Source of the DNA: Collinsella aerofaciens
GTDB taxonomy: Bacteria; Actinomycetota; Coriobacteriia; Coriobacteriales; Coriobacteriaceae
Direction: 5' to 3'
NCBI RefSeq assembly: GCF_028209395.1
Contig: NZ_JAQLDQ010000014.1
Location: 1-56,391, forward strand
Length of the DNA stretch: 56,391 bases
Both the position numbers and the translations under genes were made by a program. The notes under the pieces were generated by a model. It saw only the letters and a program-made list of their open reading frames with translations. It made no database searches and was not told where the DNA came from. The first letter of the stretch is position 1; the number at the start of each line of letters is the position of its first letter. This document shows positions 42,072-51,680 of the stretch, piece after piece.

Positions 42072-43157
42072 CTATTCCTCTTTGGCAAGATCAAAGGTCA
42101 CGGTGATTCGATCACGCGAAACGCGAATCTTTGGGTCGCCGCAAAGGTTGAGATAGTACCGGGCAGCAAGGTCATTAAAATCGCGCTCCACAGCACGCGA
42201 AAACTGTGCCATGTCATCCTTAGCAATACGTAGCCCGCGACGATCCTTCGCGAGATCGACAGGAGCCGGCGCATGCGAGGACGAGTCGCGCTCGCGCAGC
42301 AGACGCGCGGTCACACCGCGAACAGGCTTAATCTGCCCTGCCAAAATGCGATGGGCCGTGCGCTCGGACATCTCAAGACCCAAACCCGAACAGATACGGA
42401 TAAAGTCCTCGGCATCAGAAGCAAGGCCTAAACGATCGACAACCGGAAGCTCGCTCTCGTCATCAATGAACAGGAGACGAGACGTATCAAGCCGGCTTGA
42501 CGCCTGAGCATAAAGGGTCGCGGCAATCTCGGACGGAGAACCAAGATAGACATCGCAACCACGCAACTCCTCGAGCGCAAACTCACAAGCAGCGCGAATA
42601 ATATTATGCGGACCGCGAGCACAGACATAACGTCCGTCCTCATCCTTGACGGCCTGGGGCCAGCTGGACTGATCGGCACGCTCACTGAGGCGGTCGGCCG
42701 CGACGCTCACCTTAAAGGCTGAACCAAGATCGACGCCGGACGTGACCACACGGGCCTCATCGGTGTTCTGCTTGATCGAAAACAATGCCATGCCACGACC
42801 GTGAACGCCCCAACGGTCCATCTTCATGCTCTCGAGCTTGGAGGTAACGCGGGCATCAAAGATTCGCTCTTGCATATCCTGCGGAACGCCCGAACCGTTA
42901 TCCAGAAAGACAAGCGTGCGGACGCCGTCTTCCTTGGTCGTGGCGAGATAGACCTTGTCGGCGCCGGCATCGCGAGCATTACGGAGCATTTCGATGACGA
43001 TATCCTCGACATGCTGAATGTCGTGCTTTGCCTGGCGCCGCTCGGCCTCCGAAACGCGGAGGCGGACATACCCCTCGCCAAGGTTCTCCTCGACGCGAAG
43101 GTTGCCCTCCCCCGACATCGACGCGATAAATGAGATGAGCTCGTTCGCGTCGCTCAT
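42072..43157 (-). CDS. GHL-type (MutL/Hsp90-like) ATPase domain protein
   Basis: The 361-residue protein has an ATP-binding N-terminal half resembling MutL: N-box IEMLRNARDAGADKV (near residue 55), DNGSGVP (near 92), VTSK (near 110) and GVHGRGMALFSIKQ (near 123). These correspond to MutL's E-L-x-x-N-x-x-DAGA, DNGxGI, TSK and GFRGEAL blocks. The C-terminal half is unlike MutL's and is not recognised; it ends with a conserved-looking KIRVSRDRITVTFDLAKEE. It lies one base after rny and 74 bases before spoVS, the place held by ymdB in Bacillus. A role with RNase Y is conceivable but unproven. Confidence 0.85.
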   Translation of the reverse strand: MSDANELISFIASMSGEGNLRVEENLGEGYVRLRVSEAERRQAKHDIQHVEDIVIEMLRNARDAGADKVYLATTKEDGVRTLVFLDNGSGVPQDMQERIFDARVTSKLESMKMDRWGVHGRGMALFSIKQNTDEARVVTSGVDLGSAFKVSVAADRLSERADQSSWPQAVKDEDGRYVCARGPHNIIRAACEFALEELRGCDVYLGSPSEIAATLYAQASSRLDTSRLLFIDDESELPVVDRLGLASDAEDFIRICSGLGLEMSERTAHRILAGQIKPVRGVTARLLRERDSSSHAPAPVDLAKDRRGLRIAKDDMAQFSRAVERDFNDLAARYYLNLCGDPKIRVSRDRITVTFDLAKEE

Positions 43158-43158
43158 G

Positions 43159-44709
43159 TTATTTAGCGATATCGACAGCGCGGCTCTCGCGAATCACGAC
43201 GACGCGCACCTGACCGGGATACTCCATCTCTTCCTCGATCTGATGGGCGATATCGTGAGCCAGGACCGTGGACTGGGCATCGGAAATCTTGTCCGGCTGG
43301 ACCATGACGTGGACCTCGCGACCGGCCTGCATGGCATAGGTACGTTCGACGCCGTCATGAGAGTTGGCGATCTCCTCGAGCTTCTCAAGACGCTTGATGT
43401 AGTTCTCGGCAGACTCGCGACGGGCACCGGGGCGAGAGGCAGAGACAGCATCGGCGGCCTGTACCAGGACATCGAGCACCGTATTGGGGTCGACATCGGC
43501 ATGGTGAGCCTCGATAGCGTGGACGATAACGGGCTTCTCGCCATAACGGCGGGCAAGCTCGGCGCCGATGACGGCATGCGGGCCCTCGACGTCGTGGTCG
43601 ATTGCCTTGCCCAGGTCGTGCAGCAGGCCGGCGCGCTTGGCGGTCACAACGTCCAGGCCAAGCTCGGAAGCCATCACGCCGCACAGATCAGAGACCTCGA
43701 GGGAATGCTGAAGCACGTTCTGACCAAACGAGGTACGGTAGCGCAGGGCACCAAGGGTCTTGACGATCTCGGGGTGCAGATCGTGGATGCCGGTATCGAA
43801 GGCAGCCTGCTCGCCAGCCTCGCGCACGCGCTGCTGAACCAGGTCGGCGGCCTTGTGATACATCTCCTCGATACGGGCAGGGTGAATGCGGCCGTCGGCG
43901 ATGAGGTTCTCGAGGGCGACGCGGGCGGTCTCACGACGGACCGGGTCGAAGCTCGAAAGAACGACGGTCTCGGGCGTGTCGTCGATCACGAGGTTGACGC
44001 CGGAAACCTGCTCGAAGGTCCGGATGTTGCGACCCTCGCGACCGATGATACGGCCTTTGAGGTCATCAGAGGGAATGTGCACGGAGGTAACGGTGACCTC
44101 GGCAGTGTGATCGGCAGCGCAGCGCTGAATCGCCAGAGACAGAATCTCCTGGGCGGTCTTGTGGCACTCGGCGCGAACCTGCTGCTCGGACTCGCGAATG
44201 ATCGTGGCGGCCTCGTGGGTGACCTCGCCGCGAACCTTATCAAGGAGCTCCTTGTGCGCGTCCTCGCGGGTAAGGTCGGCGATACGCTCGAGCTCGGAGG
44301 TCTGCTTTGCGCAGAGCTCCTCGAGCTCACGGGAGCGCTTCTCGACCTGACCGGCCTGGCTGGACAGCTGATGCTCGCGCTTGTCGAGAGCGTCGTTGCG
44401 GCGATCGAGAGATTCCTCGCGCTGCATCACGCGGTTCTCGAGCGTACGAATCTCGTTCTTACGCTGCTTGTCCTCGGCCTCAGCGGCCTGCTTGTTCTTG
44501 ATGATCTCCTCTTTAGCCTCGAGCAGAGCCTCTTTTTTGAGGGTCTCGGCCTGACGCTTAGCATCACCGATCAGGGACTCAGCCTGTGCGTGTGCCGACT
44601 GGATTTTTTCGTCGGCCTCGTGAAGACTACCCTGCTTGGCGGTGCGCATGTAGGCAATGGCGGCGATGGCACCCAAAACGATGCCAACGAGCGCTGCGAT
44701 GATAGGCAT
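43159..44709 (-). CDS. rny: Ribonuclease Y
   Basis: RNase Y is a membrane-anchored endonuclease that starts mRNA decay. The 516 residues have an N-terminal helix ([19 protein letters not shown]), a long coiled coil to about residue 200, a KH domain ([22 protein letters not shown]) and an HD domain ([12 protein letters not shown]). Start is the ATG at 44709 after AAGGAG; a GTG two codons earlier overlaps that site. Confidence 0.97.
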   Translation of the reverse strand: MPIIAALVGIVLGAIAAIAYMRTAKQGSLHEADEKIQSAHAQAESLIGDAKRQAETLKKEALLEAKEEIIKNKQAAEAEDKQRKNEIRTLENRVMQREESLDRRNDALDKREHQLSSQAGQVEKRSRELEELCAKQTSELERIADLTREDAHKELLDKVRGEVTHEAATIIRESEQQVRAECHKTAQEILSLAIQRCAADHTAEVTVTSVHIPSDDLKGRIIGREGRNIRTFEQVSGVNLVIDDTPETVVLSSFDPVRRETARVALENLIADGRIHPARIEEMYHKAADLVQQRVREAGEQAAFDTGIHDLHPEIVKTLGALRYRTSFGQNVLQHSLEVSDLCGVMASELGLDVVTAKRAGLLHDLGKAIDHDVEGPHAVIGAELARRYGEKPVIVHAIEAHHADVDPNTVLDVLVQAADAVSASRPGARRESAENYIKRLEKLEEIANSHDGVERTYAMQAGREVHVMVQPDKISDAQSTVLAHDIAHQIEEEMEYPGQVRVVVIRESRAVDIAK

Positions 44710-44875
44710 GCTCACTCCTTTTTATGGATTCGTTACACAACAAAGCGAACCGTCCTTACGAACGGCTCGCGACATTTGAGTAATATGGGCGCAGCTTATG
44801 CGGGTCGGATACAGATAAACATATAAACAAACTCATCACAGATGAGCACATATCACAAAGCAAATGACAGTGTTT
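44710..44875 (-). other. Leader of the rny transcript
   Basis: About 160 bases separate the proposed promoter from the rny start. A short dyad GCGAACCGT/ACGGCTCGC (about 44741-44771) sits close to the ribosome binding site. In Bacillus and E. coli, RNases are often controlled through their own leaders; that is only an analogy here. Confidence 0.35.
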
Positions 44876-44904
44876 ATCGTACGTTGAACCACAACAACTG
44901 TCAA
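44876..44904 (-). promoter_or_regulatory. Promoter of rny
   Basis: On the minus strand TTGACA (44904-44899), a 17-base spacer and TACGAT (44881-44876) make a near-consensus housekeeping promoter. It would drive rny, the GHL ATPase gene and probably spoVS. Confidence 0.8.
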
Positions 44905-44966
44905 ATAAATGGCCCCAGCACGGCGGCTAAAACGCGGTGAACGGCAGGGCCACAAAACGCATACGC

Positions 44967-45659
44967 CTAAACCGCACATTCCTCACGTTCGGCATCGAGA
45001 CGTGCCTTAACGGCATCGGCGGCGATGTGATACGAGAAGCCCTTGCCCATCAAAAACCGAACCAGTTTTTCGAATCCGCGCGTCTCTGGAACACGCCGCT
45101 TGGCGAGCAGGGCTGACGCACGCGCCAAATCGTCTTCGACGGCAAAATAATCCTCGGGATAACCGGGAATGTCATCGAGCACGACATGACGGCGCTTGAG
45201 CTCGGTCTCGATTTTACGCTGTCCCCAACCGCGCCGCTTGCGTTCCTCGATAAAGTACGAGCAAAAGCGGTTCTCGTCTAAAAAGCGATACTCGGTGGCG
45301 CGCTCGACGGCGAAATCGATCGCGGGCTGGCGAAAGCCGTAGCGTGCCAACTTGTCACGGACCTCACCCGTCGCATGGTCGCGGCGCGATAGCATCTCGG
45401 TCACCATGGTAAGTGCACATTTACGCTCGATGAGCTGCACCGCTTCACGAAAGTTATCCCAATCACAGGGAAGATCGGGGCGATTTTTGACATACAAGCG
45501 CGCGACCCGCACGGGAATCCAAATGGACCGCTCAAAACCGCCCTCAAGCTCACAATCGATATGTGCGCAAGGCTTTTTGGACGCATACCCGCTCGAGAAC
45601 GAGGAGGCCGCCTTCTTATCGGGAAAGACGACCGTGGCCTCGGTCACCGTATACGACAT
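44967..45659 (-). CDS. recX: Regulatory protein RecX
   Basis: RecX inhibits RecA filament growth. The 230 residues consist of a divergent N-terminal part followed by the three-helix repeats of the family (LSRRDHATGEVRDKLARYGF, YRFLDENRFCSYFIEERKRRGWGQRKIETEL, and the last near FEKLVRFLMGKGFSYHIAADAV). It follows recA by 11 bases, the usual arrangement. Confidence 0.92.
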   Translation of the reverse strand: MSYTVTEATVVFPDKKAASSFSSGYASKKPCAHIDCELEGGFERSIWIPVRVARLYVKNRPDLPCDWDNFREAVQLIERKCALTMVTEMLSRRDHATGEVRDKLARYGFRQPAIDFAVERATEYRFLDENRFCSYFIEERKRRGWGQRKIETELKRRHVVLDDIPGYPEDYFAVEDDLARASALLAKRRVPETRGFEKLVRFLMGKGFSYHIAADAVKARLDAEREECAV

Positions 45660-45670
45660 GAGCGTAACCG

Positions 45671-46819
45671 CTACTCGTCGTCATCATCGAGCATGGCGGA
45701 ACCATCGATGGCGTAAAGCTCGTCAAACTCCTCAGGCGCAGGCTGATCGGTCAGCTCGACCTCGGACGGAGCATCGTCATCAAACTCAAGCCCGCAGGCA
45801 AGGCGGACCTTATGCTCAATCTCGTCGGCGCAATCGGGGTGTTCGCGCAGAAACGCCTTGGCGGCCTCGCGACCGTTGCCGAGCTTGTCCTCGCCATAGG
45901 CAAACCAGGAGCCCATCTTCTTGCAGATGCCGCACTCGACAGCCATGTCCAGAATCGAGCCCTCCTTAGAGATGCCCGTACCGTACATGATGTCGAACTC
46001 AGCAGAACGGAATGGAGCTGCCACCTTGTTCTTAACGACCTTGGCGCGCACGCGGTTACCGATAACCTCATCCTTAAGCTTAATGCTGTCGATGCGGCGA
46101 ATGTCGATACGCACCGAAGAAAAGAACTTAAGGGCGCGGCCGCCCGTCGTGGTCTCGGGGTTGCCGAACATGACGCCGATCTTCTCTCGCAGCTGGTTAA
46201 TGAAGATGCATGTCGTGTTGGACTTGGACAGCGAGCCGGCGAGCTTGCGGAGCGCCTGACTCATCAGACGAGCTTGCAATCCGACCGTGGTATCGCCGAT
46301 CTCTCCCTCGATCTCGGCACGCGGGGTCAGCGCGGCGACGGAGTCGACGACGATGGCATCGATGGCGCCGGAACGCACGAGCATGTCAACAATCTCGAGC
46401 GCCTGCTCACCCGTATCAGGCTGGGAAATCAGTACCTCGTCGATATCCACGCCAATGCGCGCGGCATACGTGGGATCGAGCGCGTGCTCGGCATCGATAA
46501 ATGCCACCACGCCACCCATTGCCTGGGCTTCGGCCAGGATCTCGAGCGAAAGCGTCGTCTTACCGGAGGACTCAGGACCGTAAATCTCGACGATACGGCC
46601 GCGCGGCACACCGCCGATACCCAGAGCGGCATCGAGTGCCAGAGCGCCCGTGGGGATGGCCTCAACCTCAAGCTCGGGGCCGCCGTCACCATACCTCATG
46701 ATGGAGCCTTGACCGAACTTCTTCTCGATCTCGGCCTTGGTGGTGGCGATCATCTCATCGCGCTCTTTACCCGTCGTGCGAGCATGAACGGTACGTACGG
46801 GACCTGAATTCTTGGCCAT
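45671..46819 (-). CDS. recA: Recombinase RecA
   Basis: RecA drives homologous recombination and triggers LexA self-cleavage. The 382 residues contain Walker [30 protein letters not shown], loop 2 region [20 protein letters not shown] and an acidic C-terminal tail (MLDDDDE). AGGAGG precedes the ATG at 46819. A LexA box lies 38 bases upstream. Confidence 0.98.
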   Translation of the reverse strand: MAKNSGPVRTVHARTTGKERDEMIATTKAEIEKKFGQGSIMRYGDGGPELEVEAIPTGALALDAALGIGGVPRGRIVEIYGPESSGKTTLSLEILAEAQAMGGVVAFIDAEHALDPTYAARIGVDIDEVLISQPDTGEQALEIVDMLVRSGAIDAIVVDSVAALTPRAEIEGEIGDTTVGLQARLMSQALRKLAGSLSKSNTTCIFINQLREKIGVMFGNPETTTGGRALKFFSSVRIDIRRIDSIKLKDEVIGNRVRAKVVKNKVAAPFRSAEFDIMYGTGISKEGSILDMAVECGICKKMGSWFAYGEDKLGNGREAAKAFLREHPDCADEIEHKVRLACGLEFDDDAPSEVELTDQPAPEEFDELYAIDGSAMLDDDDE

Positions 46820-46857
46820 GAATAGCCCTCCTCTTAACAACCTGCATCGATAATAAA

Positions 46858-46871
46858 CGAACGGCTGTTCG
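46858..46871. promoter_or_regulatory. LexA box of recA
   Basis: CGAACGGCTGTTCG is a perfect CGAAC-N4-GTTCG operator upstream of recA. Confidence 0.9.
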
Positions 46872-46920
46872 TGGTCAACCGTTCAGGCCAATCATATGCA
46901 GGCAGTCTTTCCAAAACCCA

Positions 46921-46958
46921 ACCAAACGCCGACCAAACACTGACCAAATGCTTGACCA
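46921..46958. repeat. Three ACCAAAC-type direct repeats, 11-base period
   Basis: ACCAAACGCCG (46921), ACCAAACACTG (46932) and ACCAAATGCTTG (46943) follow each other, with a further ACCA at 46955. On the minus strand they read TTTGGTCAGTG and TTTGGTCGGCG, close to the TTTGGTCAGCG pair at 819-840. They lie in the gene-free gap between recA and cinA, which otherwise holds only the LexA box. Confidence 0.6.
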
Positions 46959-47045
46959 CAAAGGGCCGAATAAGAACAAGGAAGGCAAGAATACACCTAT
47001 AACCAGCGCAAACGCTAAATTCGTCAGGGGTCCCTATCTCCACAA

Positions 47046-47069
47046 TTAAGGGGCCCTAAGGCCCCTTAA
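47046..47069 (-). terminator. Terminator of cinA
   Basis: A perfect ten-base-pair stem, TTAAGGGGCC/GGCCCCTTAA, with loop CTAA lies just past the cinA stop. The minus strand continues TTGTGG, so it is a weak intrinsic terminator. Confidence 0.6.
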
Positions 47070-47076
47070 AACACGT

Positions 47077-47607
47077 CTATTCCATAGAGTTGAGCACAAG
47101 GGCAATGCGTCCCAATGCCTCCGCGACCGCATGGGCACGAACACACGAACGGTCGCCCTCATAGTGGCAGCGCACAGAGTCCACGACCGGCACTTCCCCA
47201 TCAGCCGCGCGATACGCCCAGCCAATATAGAAAGTGCCAGCCGGATCGTCCTCAGTGCCGCCGCCGGGGCCGGCATAACCCGTTGCGCTCACTGCAATAT
47301 CGCTCTGGTACAGCTCCAGCGAACCCGCCGCCATCTCGCGCGCGGTCTGATGCGACACCGCGGTATAGCGGTCGAGCGTCTCCTGATCAACACCCAAAAC
47401 GCGATGCTTGATCTCATCGCAGTAGGTCACCGCACCGCCACGCAGCACCACCGAGGCGCCCGGGATATCGGCAATCGTCGAGGCGATCATACCTGCTGTC
47501 AGCGACTCAGCCGTCGAAACCGTCACGCCCCGAGCGCTCGCGCGCTCGACAATATGACGCGCCAGCTCCTCGTTATGTGCGGAAATCTGATCAAAAGAGT
47601 CCGTCAT
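47077..47607 (-). CDS. cinA: CinA C-terminal domain protein (nicotinamide-nucleotide amidase)
   Basis: The 176-residue protein is the stand-alone amidase domain of CinA/PncC, which turns NMN into NaMN. It shows STAESLTAGMIASTIADIPGAS near residue 30, GGAVTYCDEIKHRVLGV and the late SATGYAGPGGG. The N-terminal COG1058 domain of full CinA is absent. The ATG at 47607 was chosen; a GTG at 47613 is possible. It lies between pgsA and recA, the classical location. Confidence 0.93.
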   Translation of the reverse strand: MTDSFDQISAHNEELARHIVERASARGVTVSTAESLTAGMIASTIADIPGASVVLRGGAVTYCDEIKHRVLGVDQETLDRYTAVSHQTAREMAAGSLELYQSDIAVSATGYAGPGGGTEDDPAGTFYIGWAYRAADGEVPVVDSVRCHYEGDRSCVRAHAVAEALGRIALVLNSME

Positions 47608-47619
47608 ACCCACCAGGAC

Positions 47620-48258
47620 CTAGATCGAAAAGACGATCTTGCGGCAGTTCCAGAAGTATTGGGCGCCCGAGATAACGGTCAGGACAACGGCAACGGCGTA
47701 CAGGAAGCGCGACACCGAGTAGATGCCGAGCGTCAGCGCCAGCGGGCCAAGGTGCAAGCCGGCCATCGCAAAGACGCACAGGTAACCACAGATGGAGACC
47801 ATCGTGGTCGCCGTCTTGTACTTGCCAAGCTTATCGGCGGCAACGACCACGCCGGCGGCACTCGCAACCATGCGCAGGGCGCTTACCAACAGCTCGCGGA
47901 ACAAGATGATGAACACGGACCAAACCGTCACGGTGCCAAAGTCCAAGAACAGCAGCAAGGCCGAGAACACGAGCAGCTTGTCGGCGATGGGGTCCAAGAA
48001 CTTACCGAAATCGGTAATCTCGTTGCGCGAGCGCGCTAGGTAGCCGTCAACCTTATCGGTGCACGACAGGATCACATACAGAATGAAGGCAGCGGCGGCG
48101 AGCGGGCCGTCGAAGGTGCTCCAATCTGTACCGGCAACACTCGTGTGAGAAAGCGCCGACACGATCATGAACACCGGGATAAAGACGATGCGAACGCACG
48201 TCACGATGTTGGCGGGCGTCCAAACACTCGTCAGTTCCTTATTGCTCTCGTTTGCCAC
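47620..48258 (-). CDS. pgsA: CDP-diacylglycerol-glycerol-3-phosphate 3-phosphatidyltransferase
   Basis: PgsA makes phosphatidylglycerol phosphate. The 212 residues have the signature DKVDGYLAR, eight residues, G...D...D (FGKFLDPIADKLL) and about five helices. It sits in the rimO-pgsA-cinA-recA order typical of Gram-positive genomes, so this copy rather than the one at 26696 is the likely housekeeping PgsA. Confidence 0.94.
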   Translation of the reverse strand: MANESNKELTSVWTPANIVTCVRIVFIPVFMIVSALSHTSVAGTDWSTFDGPLAAAAFILYVILSCTDKVDGYLARSRNEITDFGKFLDPIADKLLVFSALLLFLDFGTVTVWSVFIILFRELLVSALRMVASAAGVVVAADKLGKYKTATTMVSICGYLCVFAMAGLHLGPLALTLGIYSVSRFLYAVAVVLTVISGAQYFWNCRKIVFSI

Positions 48259-48267
48259 GATGCTCTC

Positions 48268-49617
48268 CTACTCCACAACATGGCCGATAAGCTCATAGCA
48301 GAAGCTATCGGTAAACTCGACCGTCAGAATATCGCCCACGGACGCCTCGCTGGCGTCCAAGTGCACCGCGCCATCGGAATCGGGCGCCTGGAACCAAGCA
48401 TGGCCGATCAGCTCGGCGCCGTCCTCGGTCTCCTCGATGCCGTCGACAATCACCTGGGCGCGCTCGCCCACATGTGCGGCGGTGGCGGCAAAACCGAGCG
48501 ACTCGGCCAGGTCCATGGCCTCCTGGGCGCGCTCGAGCTTGACCTCCTCATCGACCTGACCCTCCATCTTAGCGGCCAGGCTGCCCTCCTCCTGCGAGTA
48601 GGCAAAGACGCTCGTGTAGTCAAAGCCGACGGTGTCCATAAAGTCGATAAGGTCGCGGAACTCGTCGTCGGTCTCGGTCGGGAAGCCGAACATGGCCGTG
48701 GAACGGATCACGATGCCGGGGATACGCTCACGCAGATCGCGGAACAGGTCCTCGAGCTCCTGGCGCGAACCAGAACGGCGCATAGCCTTGAGGATGCGCG
48801 CGTCGCAGTGCTGCACGGGGATATCGATATAAGGCAGCACCTCGGGCGTATCGCGAATCGTATCGATAAGCTCGTCGGTCATGCCCTCGGGCTGCAGATA
48901 GAGCACGCGGACCCAGACGTTGTGCGGGCGCACGGACTCGGCGACGGCATGCAGCAGCTGCGCCAGATTGCGCGGCGAGCCATCGGTGACGTCTTCGTCG
49001 GCAAAGTCGGTGCCCCAGATGCCCGTGTCCTGGCCGATCAGCACGATCTCGCGCACACCGCCGGCAACCAGGTCGCGTACCTCGGAGATAATGCTCTCGG
49101 CATTGCGCGAATGATATCGACCGCGAATATAGGGGATCATGCAGAAGCTGCAGAAGCGGTTGCAGCCATCGGAGATCTTGACGTAGGCGACAGCGCCCTC
49201 GACGGTGCGCTTGACTTGCGGAATATAGGCAGCGATCTCACGCTCGACACCCAGCACGCCATCGATGACCGCCACGATGCCGTCCTCCTCGTCGGCCTTC
49301 ACAAAGGCAGCGACCTCGGGCAGCTCATCGGGCAGGTCGTCGCCATAGCGCGACGGCACACAGCCGCACATGACGATGGGACAAGAACGAACGCCGTCCT
49401 GAACCTCGTTGGCGAGCTCGAGCGTGGTCTCGATGCTCTCGGACGTTGCGGAGGCGAGGAACGAGCATGTATTGACGATGGCGATATCGGCATCCTGTGG
49501 GTCGAATGCCTCCTCGTAGCCTGCGGCGGTCAAAAGAGAACGCATGCGGTCGGTGTCAACCTCGTTCTTAGCGCACCCGAGGGTGATGTAGAGCACGGAG
49601 CCCAACGGTGTATCCAT
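48268..49617 (-). CDS. rimO: Ribosomal protein S12 methylthiotransferase
   Basis: RimO is a radical SAM enzyme that methylthiolates an aspartate of ribosomal protein S12. The 449 residues show the cluster cysteines (LGCAKNEVDTD, NTCSFLASA, MCGCVPSRYG), the radical SAM motif CNRFCSFCMIPYIRG and a C-terminal TRAM domain. It is a paralogue of MiaB in this window; the LGCAKN opening distinguishes it. Confidence 0.96.
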   Translation of the reverse strand: MDTPLGSVLYITLGCAKNEVDTDRMRSLLTAAGYEEAFDPQDADIAIVNTCSFLASATSESIETTLELANEVQDGVRSCPIVMCGCVPSRYGDDLPDELPEVAAFVKADEEDGIVAVIDGVLGVEREIAAYIPQVKRTVEGAVAYVKISDGCNRFCSFCMIPYIRGRYHSRNAESIISEVRDLVAGGVREIVLIGQDTGIWGTDFADEDVTDGSPRNLAQLLHAVAESVRPHNVWVRVLYLQPEGMTDELIDTIRDTPEVLPYIDIPVQHCDARILKAMRRSGSRQELEDLFRDLRERIPGIVIRSTAMFGFPTETDDEFRDLIDFMDTVGFDYTSVFAYSQEEGSLAAKMEGQVDEEVKLERAQEAMDLAESLGFAATAAHVGERAQVIVDGIEETEDGAELIGHAWFQAPDSDGAVHLDASEASVGDILTVEFTDSFCYELIGHVVE

Positions 49618-49644
49618 GTTGGAGAGCAGTCCTTTCGAATAATA

Positions 49645-50142
49645 TTAGCGGTAGTTGGTGAACTGCAGCGGCTGGCCGTAGTCCCGGTCGCGCAGGAACT
49701 GGATCACGGTCTGCAACGCGTCCTTCGAAGCGGAGGAAACACGCAGCTTCTCGGCCTCGATGGTCACCTTGACCTTGAGCTTTTGGTCCTTGATGTCCTT
49801 ATTGATCTTCTTGGCGGTCGCCTGGTCGATACCCTCGACGATATGGCCGAGCACGCGCACGGTGCCGCCCGACGCCGCCTGCGGAGCATCCCACGAGACA
49901 GCCTTGAGGTCGATACCGCGCTTGATGAGCTTGGAGCTCAGCACGTCGATAATCTGCTTGGAGACAAAGTCAGCCGGGGCGTTGATCGTAAAGAGCTTGT
50001 CGCCCTTCGAAAGCTCGATCGTGGCGCCGGAATCCTTCAGGTCATAGCGCTGGGAAATCTCGCGCGTGGTCTGCTGAAAGGCGTTGTCGACCTCTTGCAT
50101 GTTGACCTCGGACACGACGTCGAAGCTGGAATCTTTAGCCAT
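49645..50142 (-). CDS. yajQ: YajQ family cyclic-di-GMP-binding protein
   Basis: The 165 residues match the YajQ family throughout: DSSFDVVSEVNMQEVDNAF at the start, TREISQRYDLKDSGATIEL, IKRGIDLKAVSW and LRDRDYGQPLQFTNYR at the end. Some members bind cyclic di-GMP and act as coregulators; older work links it to nucleotide binding. GAAAGGAAAC precedes the ATG. Confidence 0.95.
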   Translation of the reverse strand: MAKDSSFDVVSEVNMQEVDNAFQQTTREISQRYDLKDSGATIELSKGDKLFTINAPADFVSKQIIDVLSSKLIKRGIDLKAVSWDAPQAASGGTVRVLGHIVEGIDQATAKKINKDIKDQKLKVKVTIEAEKLRVSSASKDALQTVIQFLRDRDYGQPLQFTNYR

Positions 50143-50168
50143 GATGTTTCCTTTCGCGTACGAGCGGC

Positions 50169-51680
50169 TTAGTAGCTATCGTACGAATAGTCGGTAGAAT
50201 CGGTGGGCGTCTGACCGTCAGTTGGGGTATCGGCGCCATCCGTGGACTGGGCATCGGTACCGTCGGTGGTATCGGTACCATCGGTGGTGTCGGTACCATC
50301 AGAACTTTCACCATTCTCGGAATCAGTCGTCTCCTTCTTGGGAACGGTGATCGTCACGCGCGCCACGCCCGAGGTCTTGGTATCGTAACGGACCTTTTCG
50401 CCGTTCTTGGTAACGGTGACATCGGAAGGCTTAGACGTGGTGATCTCGATCGAGGACTCGGGCGTGTACTCCTGCTCAAAGGGGCCAGTCGCCTGAGCGC
50501 CATAGACCGACTTGCCGTCGACCTTGACCTCAATCCACGCAGTCTTTCCCTTAGCAACGGAGACTTTGACCTTCGTGACCTCGTTCTCTTCCTTCTTGGC
50601 CGTCGTCTTGGTAGCGTCCGAATCAGTCGACTCATCCGTCGCCTCATCGGCGTCTTCGTCCTCGTCGACCGTTTCGGTCTTCTTAGAAGACTTCTTGGTC
50701 GTCGTCTTGGTAACAGCGGGCGTCTCGGGCGTGGTCTCGGGCGTCGAAGATGCGCAGCCGCGCAGAAGTACCACGATGAGCACGATCAGCAGCAACGCCA
50801 CGGCACCGATACCTGCGTAGACGATACGCGGATCGAGCCCGTTGTTTTGAGGAGCACGGGGACCGCCGCGTCCACGACTGGAACTGCTGCGGCCGCCTCC
50901 CTGAGGCATACGGCCACGATTGCTATCGGAACGGCCGCGATAGCCACCCTGGCCCTGAAGGCTGCGCTGACCCGAGCGGGGCGCAAGTTCACCGCGGCCT
51001 TGATAGCCACGCTGGCCCGCACGCGGAGCCGAAGAGCGCTGGCCATACGGCTGTGGTTGAGAGCGAAGACGCGGCGTCACCTGCGTGGTATCGGCGTCCG
51101 CATAGCCACTGCGAGAGCGTCCGGTGGAGATACCACGGTGACCGCGATCGGAATAGCCGCCGTCGCCGTAGCCGGCACGAGGGTCACGCGCCACGCCGCG
51201 GGCAGCGGGAAGTGCACGGTCCTCGGGCATCGGCGTACTGCGGAACCGGTCACGCTGCGAGCGAATCTCCTCGCCCGAACCCGTCTCGGTAATATAACCG
51301 GCCTGCTGAGGACGCTGTCCATAGCGAGTCGAACGACCGCCCTGAACCATCAGGAAGCGCCCGTTATCGACAGAGGAACGCGAATTGACATAGCCGGCGG
51401 CGTCCTGGAAACGACCGCCCTGCTGCGACGTCTCGCGTTCGTATGCCATCAGTTCGTCAAAGTAGGCATTGACGACCTCGCGCGGATTGAGGCCCAAAAA
51501 ACGAGCATAGCTCGAAATCATGCCCTGCGCATAGCCGCGCGGCGGCATCGAAGCAAAGTTACCGGTCTCGAAAAACTCGATGATCTGCGGCCTGATTTTG
51601 ATGGTGTTGGCGACCTGCTGAATGGAAAGGCCCATTCGGCGACGCTGCTCGAGCAGCATGTCACCAAAGCGTGCAGTCAT
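50169..51680 (-). CDS. RodZ-like helix-turn-helix membrane protein
   Basis: The 503-residue protein has an N-terminal RodZ-type HTH (GDMLLEQRRRMGLSIQQVANTIKIRPQIIEFFETG, PPRGYAQGMISSYARFLGL), an Arg/Gly/Ser-rich disordered segment (about 100-280), a transmembrane helix (IVYAGIGAVALLLIVLIVVLL, about 283-303) and an extracellular Thr/Glu/Lys-rich part. The last holds a DUF4115-like beta domain and a tail of TDG repeats. RodZ anchors MreB for cell shape; the basic linker is unusually long. It shares one base with ftsK. Confidence 0.88.
   Translation of the reverse strand: MTARFGDMLLEQRRRMGLSIQQVANTIKIRPQIIEFFETGNFASMPPRGYAQGMISSYARFLGLNPREVVNAYFDELMAYERETSQQGGRFQDAAGYVNSRSSVDNGRFLMVQGGRSTRYGQRPQQAGYITETGSGEEIRSQRDRFRSTPMPEDRALPAARGVARDPRAGYGDGGYSDRGHRGISTGRSRSGYADADTTQVTPRLRSQPQPYGQRSSAPRAGQRGYQGRGELAPRSGQRSLQGQGGYRGRSDSNRGRMPQGGGRSSSSRGRGGPRAPQNNGLDPRIVYAGIGAVALLLIVLIVVLLRGCASSTPETTPETPAVTKTTTKKSSKKTETVDEDEDADEATDESTDSDATKTTAKKEENEVTKVKVSVAKGKTAWIEVKVDGKSVYGAQATGPFEQEYTPESSIEITTSKPSDVTVTKNGEKVRYDTKTSGVARVTITVPKKETTDSENGESSDGTDTTDGTDTTDGTDAQSTDGADTPTDGQTPTDSTDYSYDSY
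50251..50304. repeat. 18-bp tandem repeat in the rodZ-like gene
   Basis: Three units (GCATCGGTACCGTCGGTG, GTATCGGTACCATCGGTG and a third with four end changes) encode the DGTDTT-type repeat in the acidic tail. Copy number could vary between strains. Confidence 0.7.

Noticed and set aside
43018..44826. 602-residue plus-strand frame opposite rny
   Set aside because: It is antisense to RNase Y, which has clear KH and HD domains and a good promoter.
50251..50304. 18-bp tandem repeat as a regulatory site
   Set aside because: It stays in frame within the rodZ-like gene and encodes the acidic TDG tail, so a coding explanation suffices.
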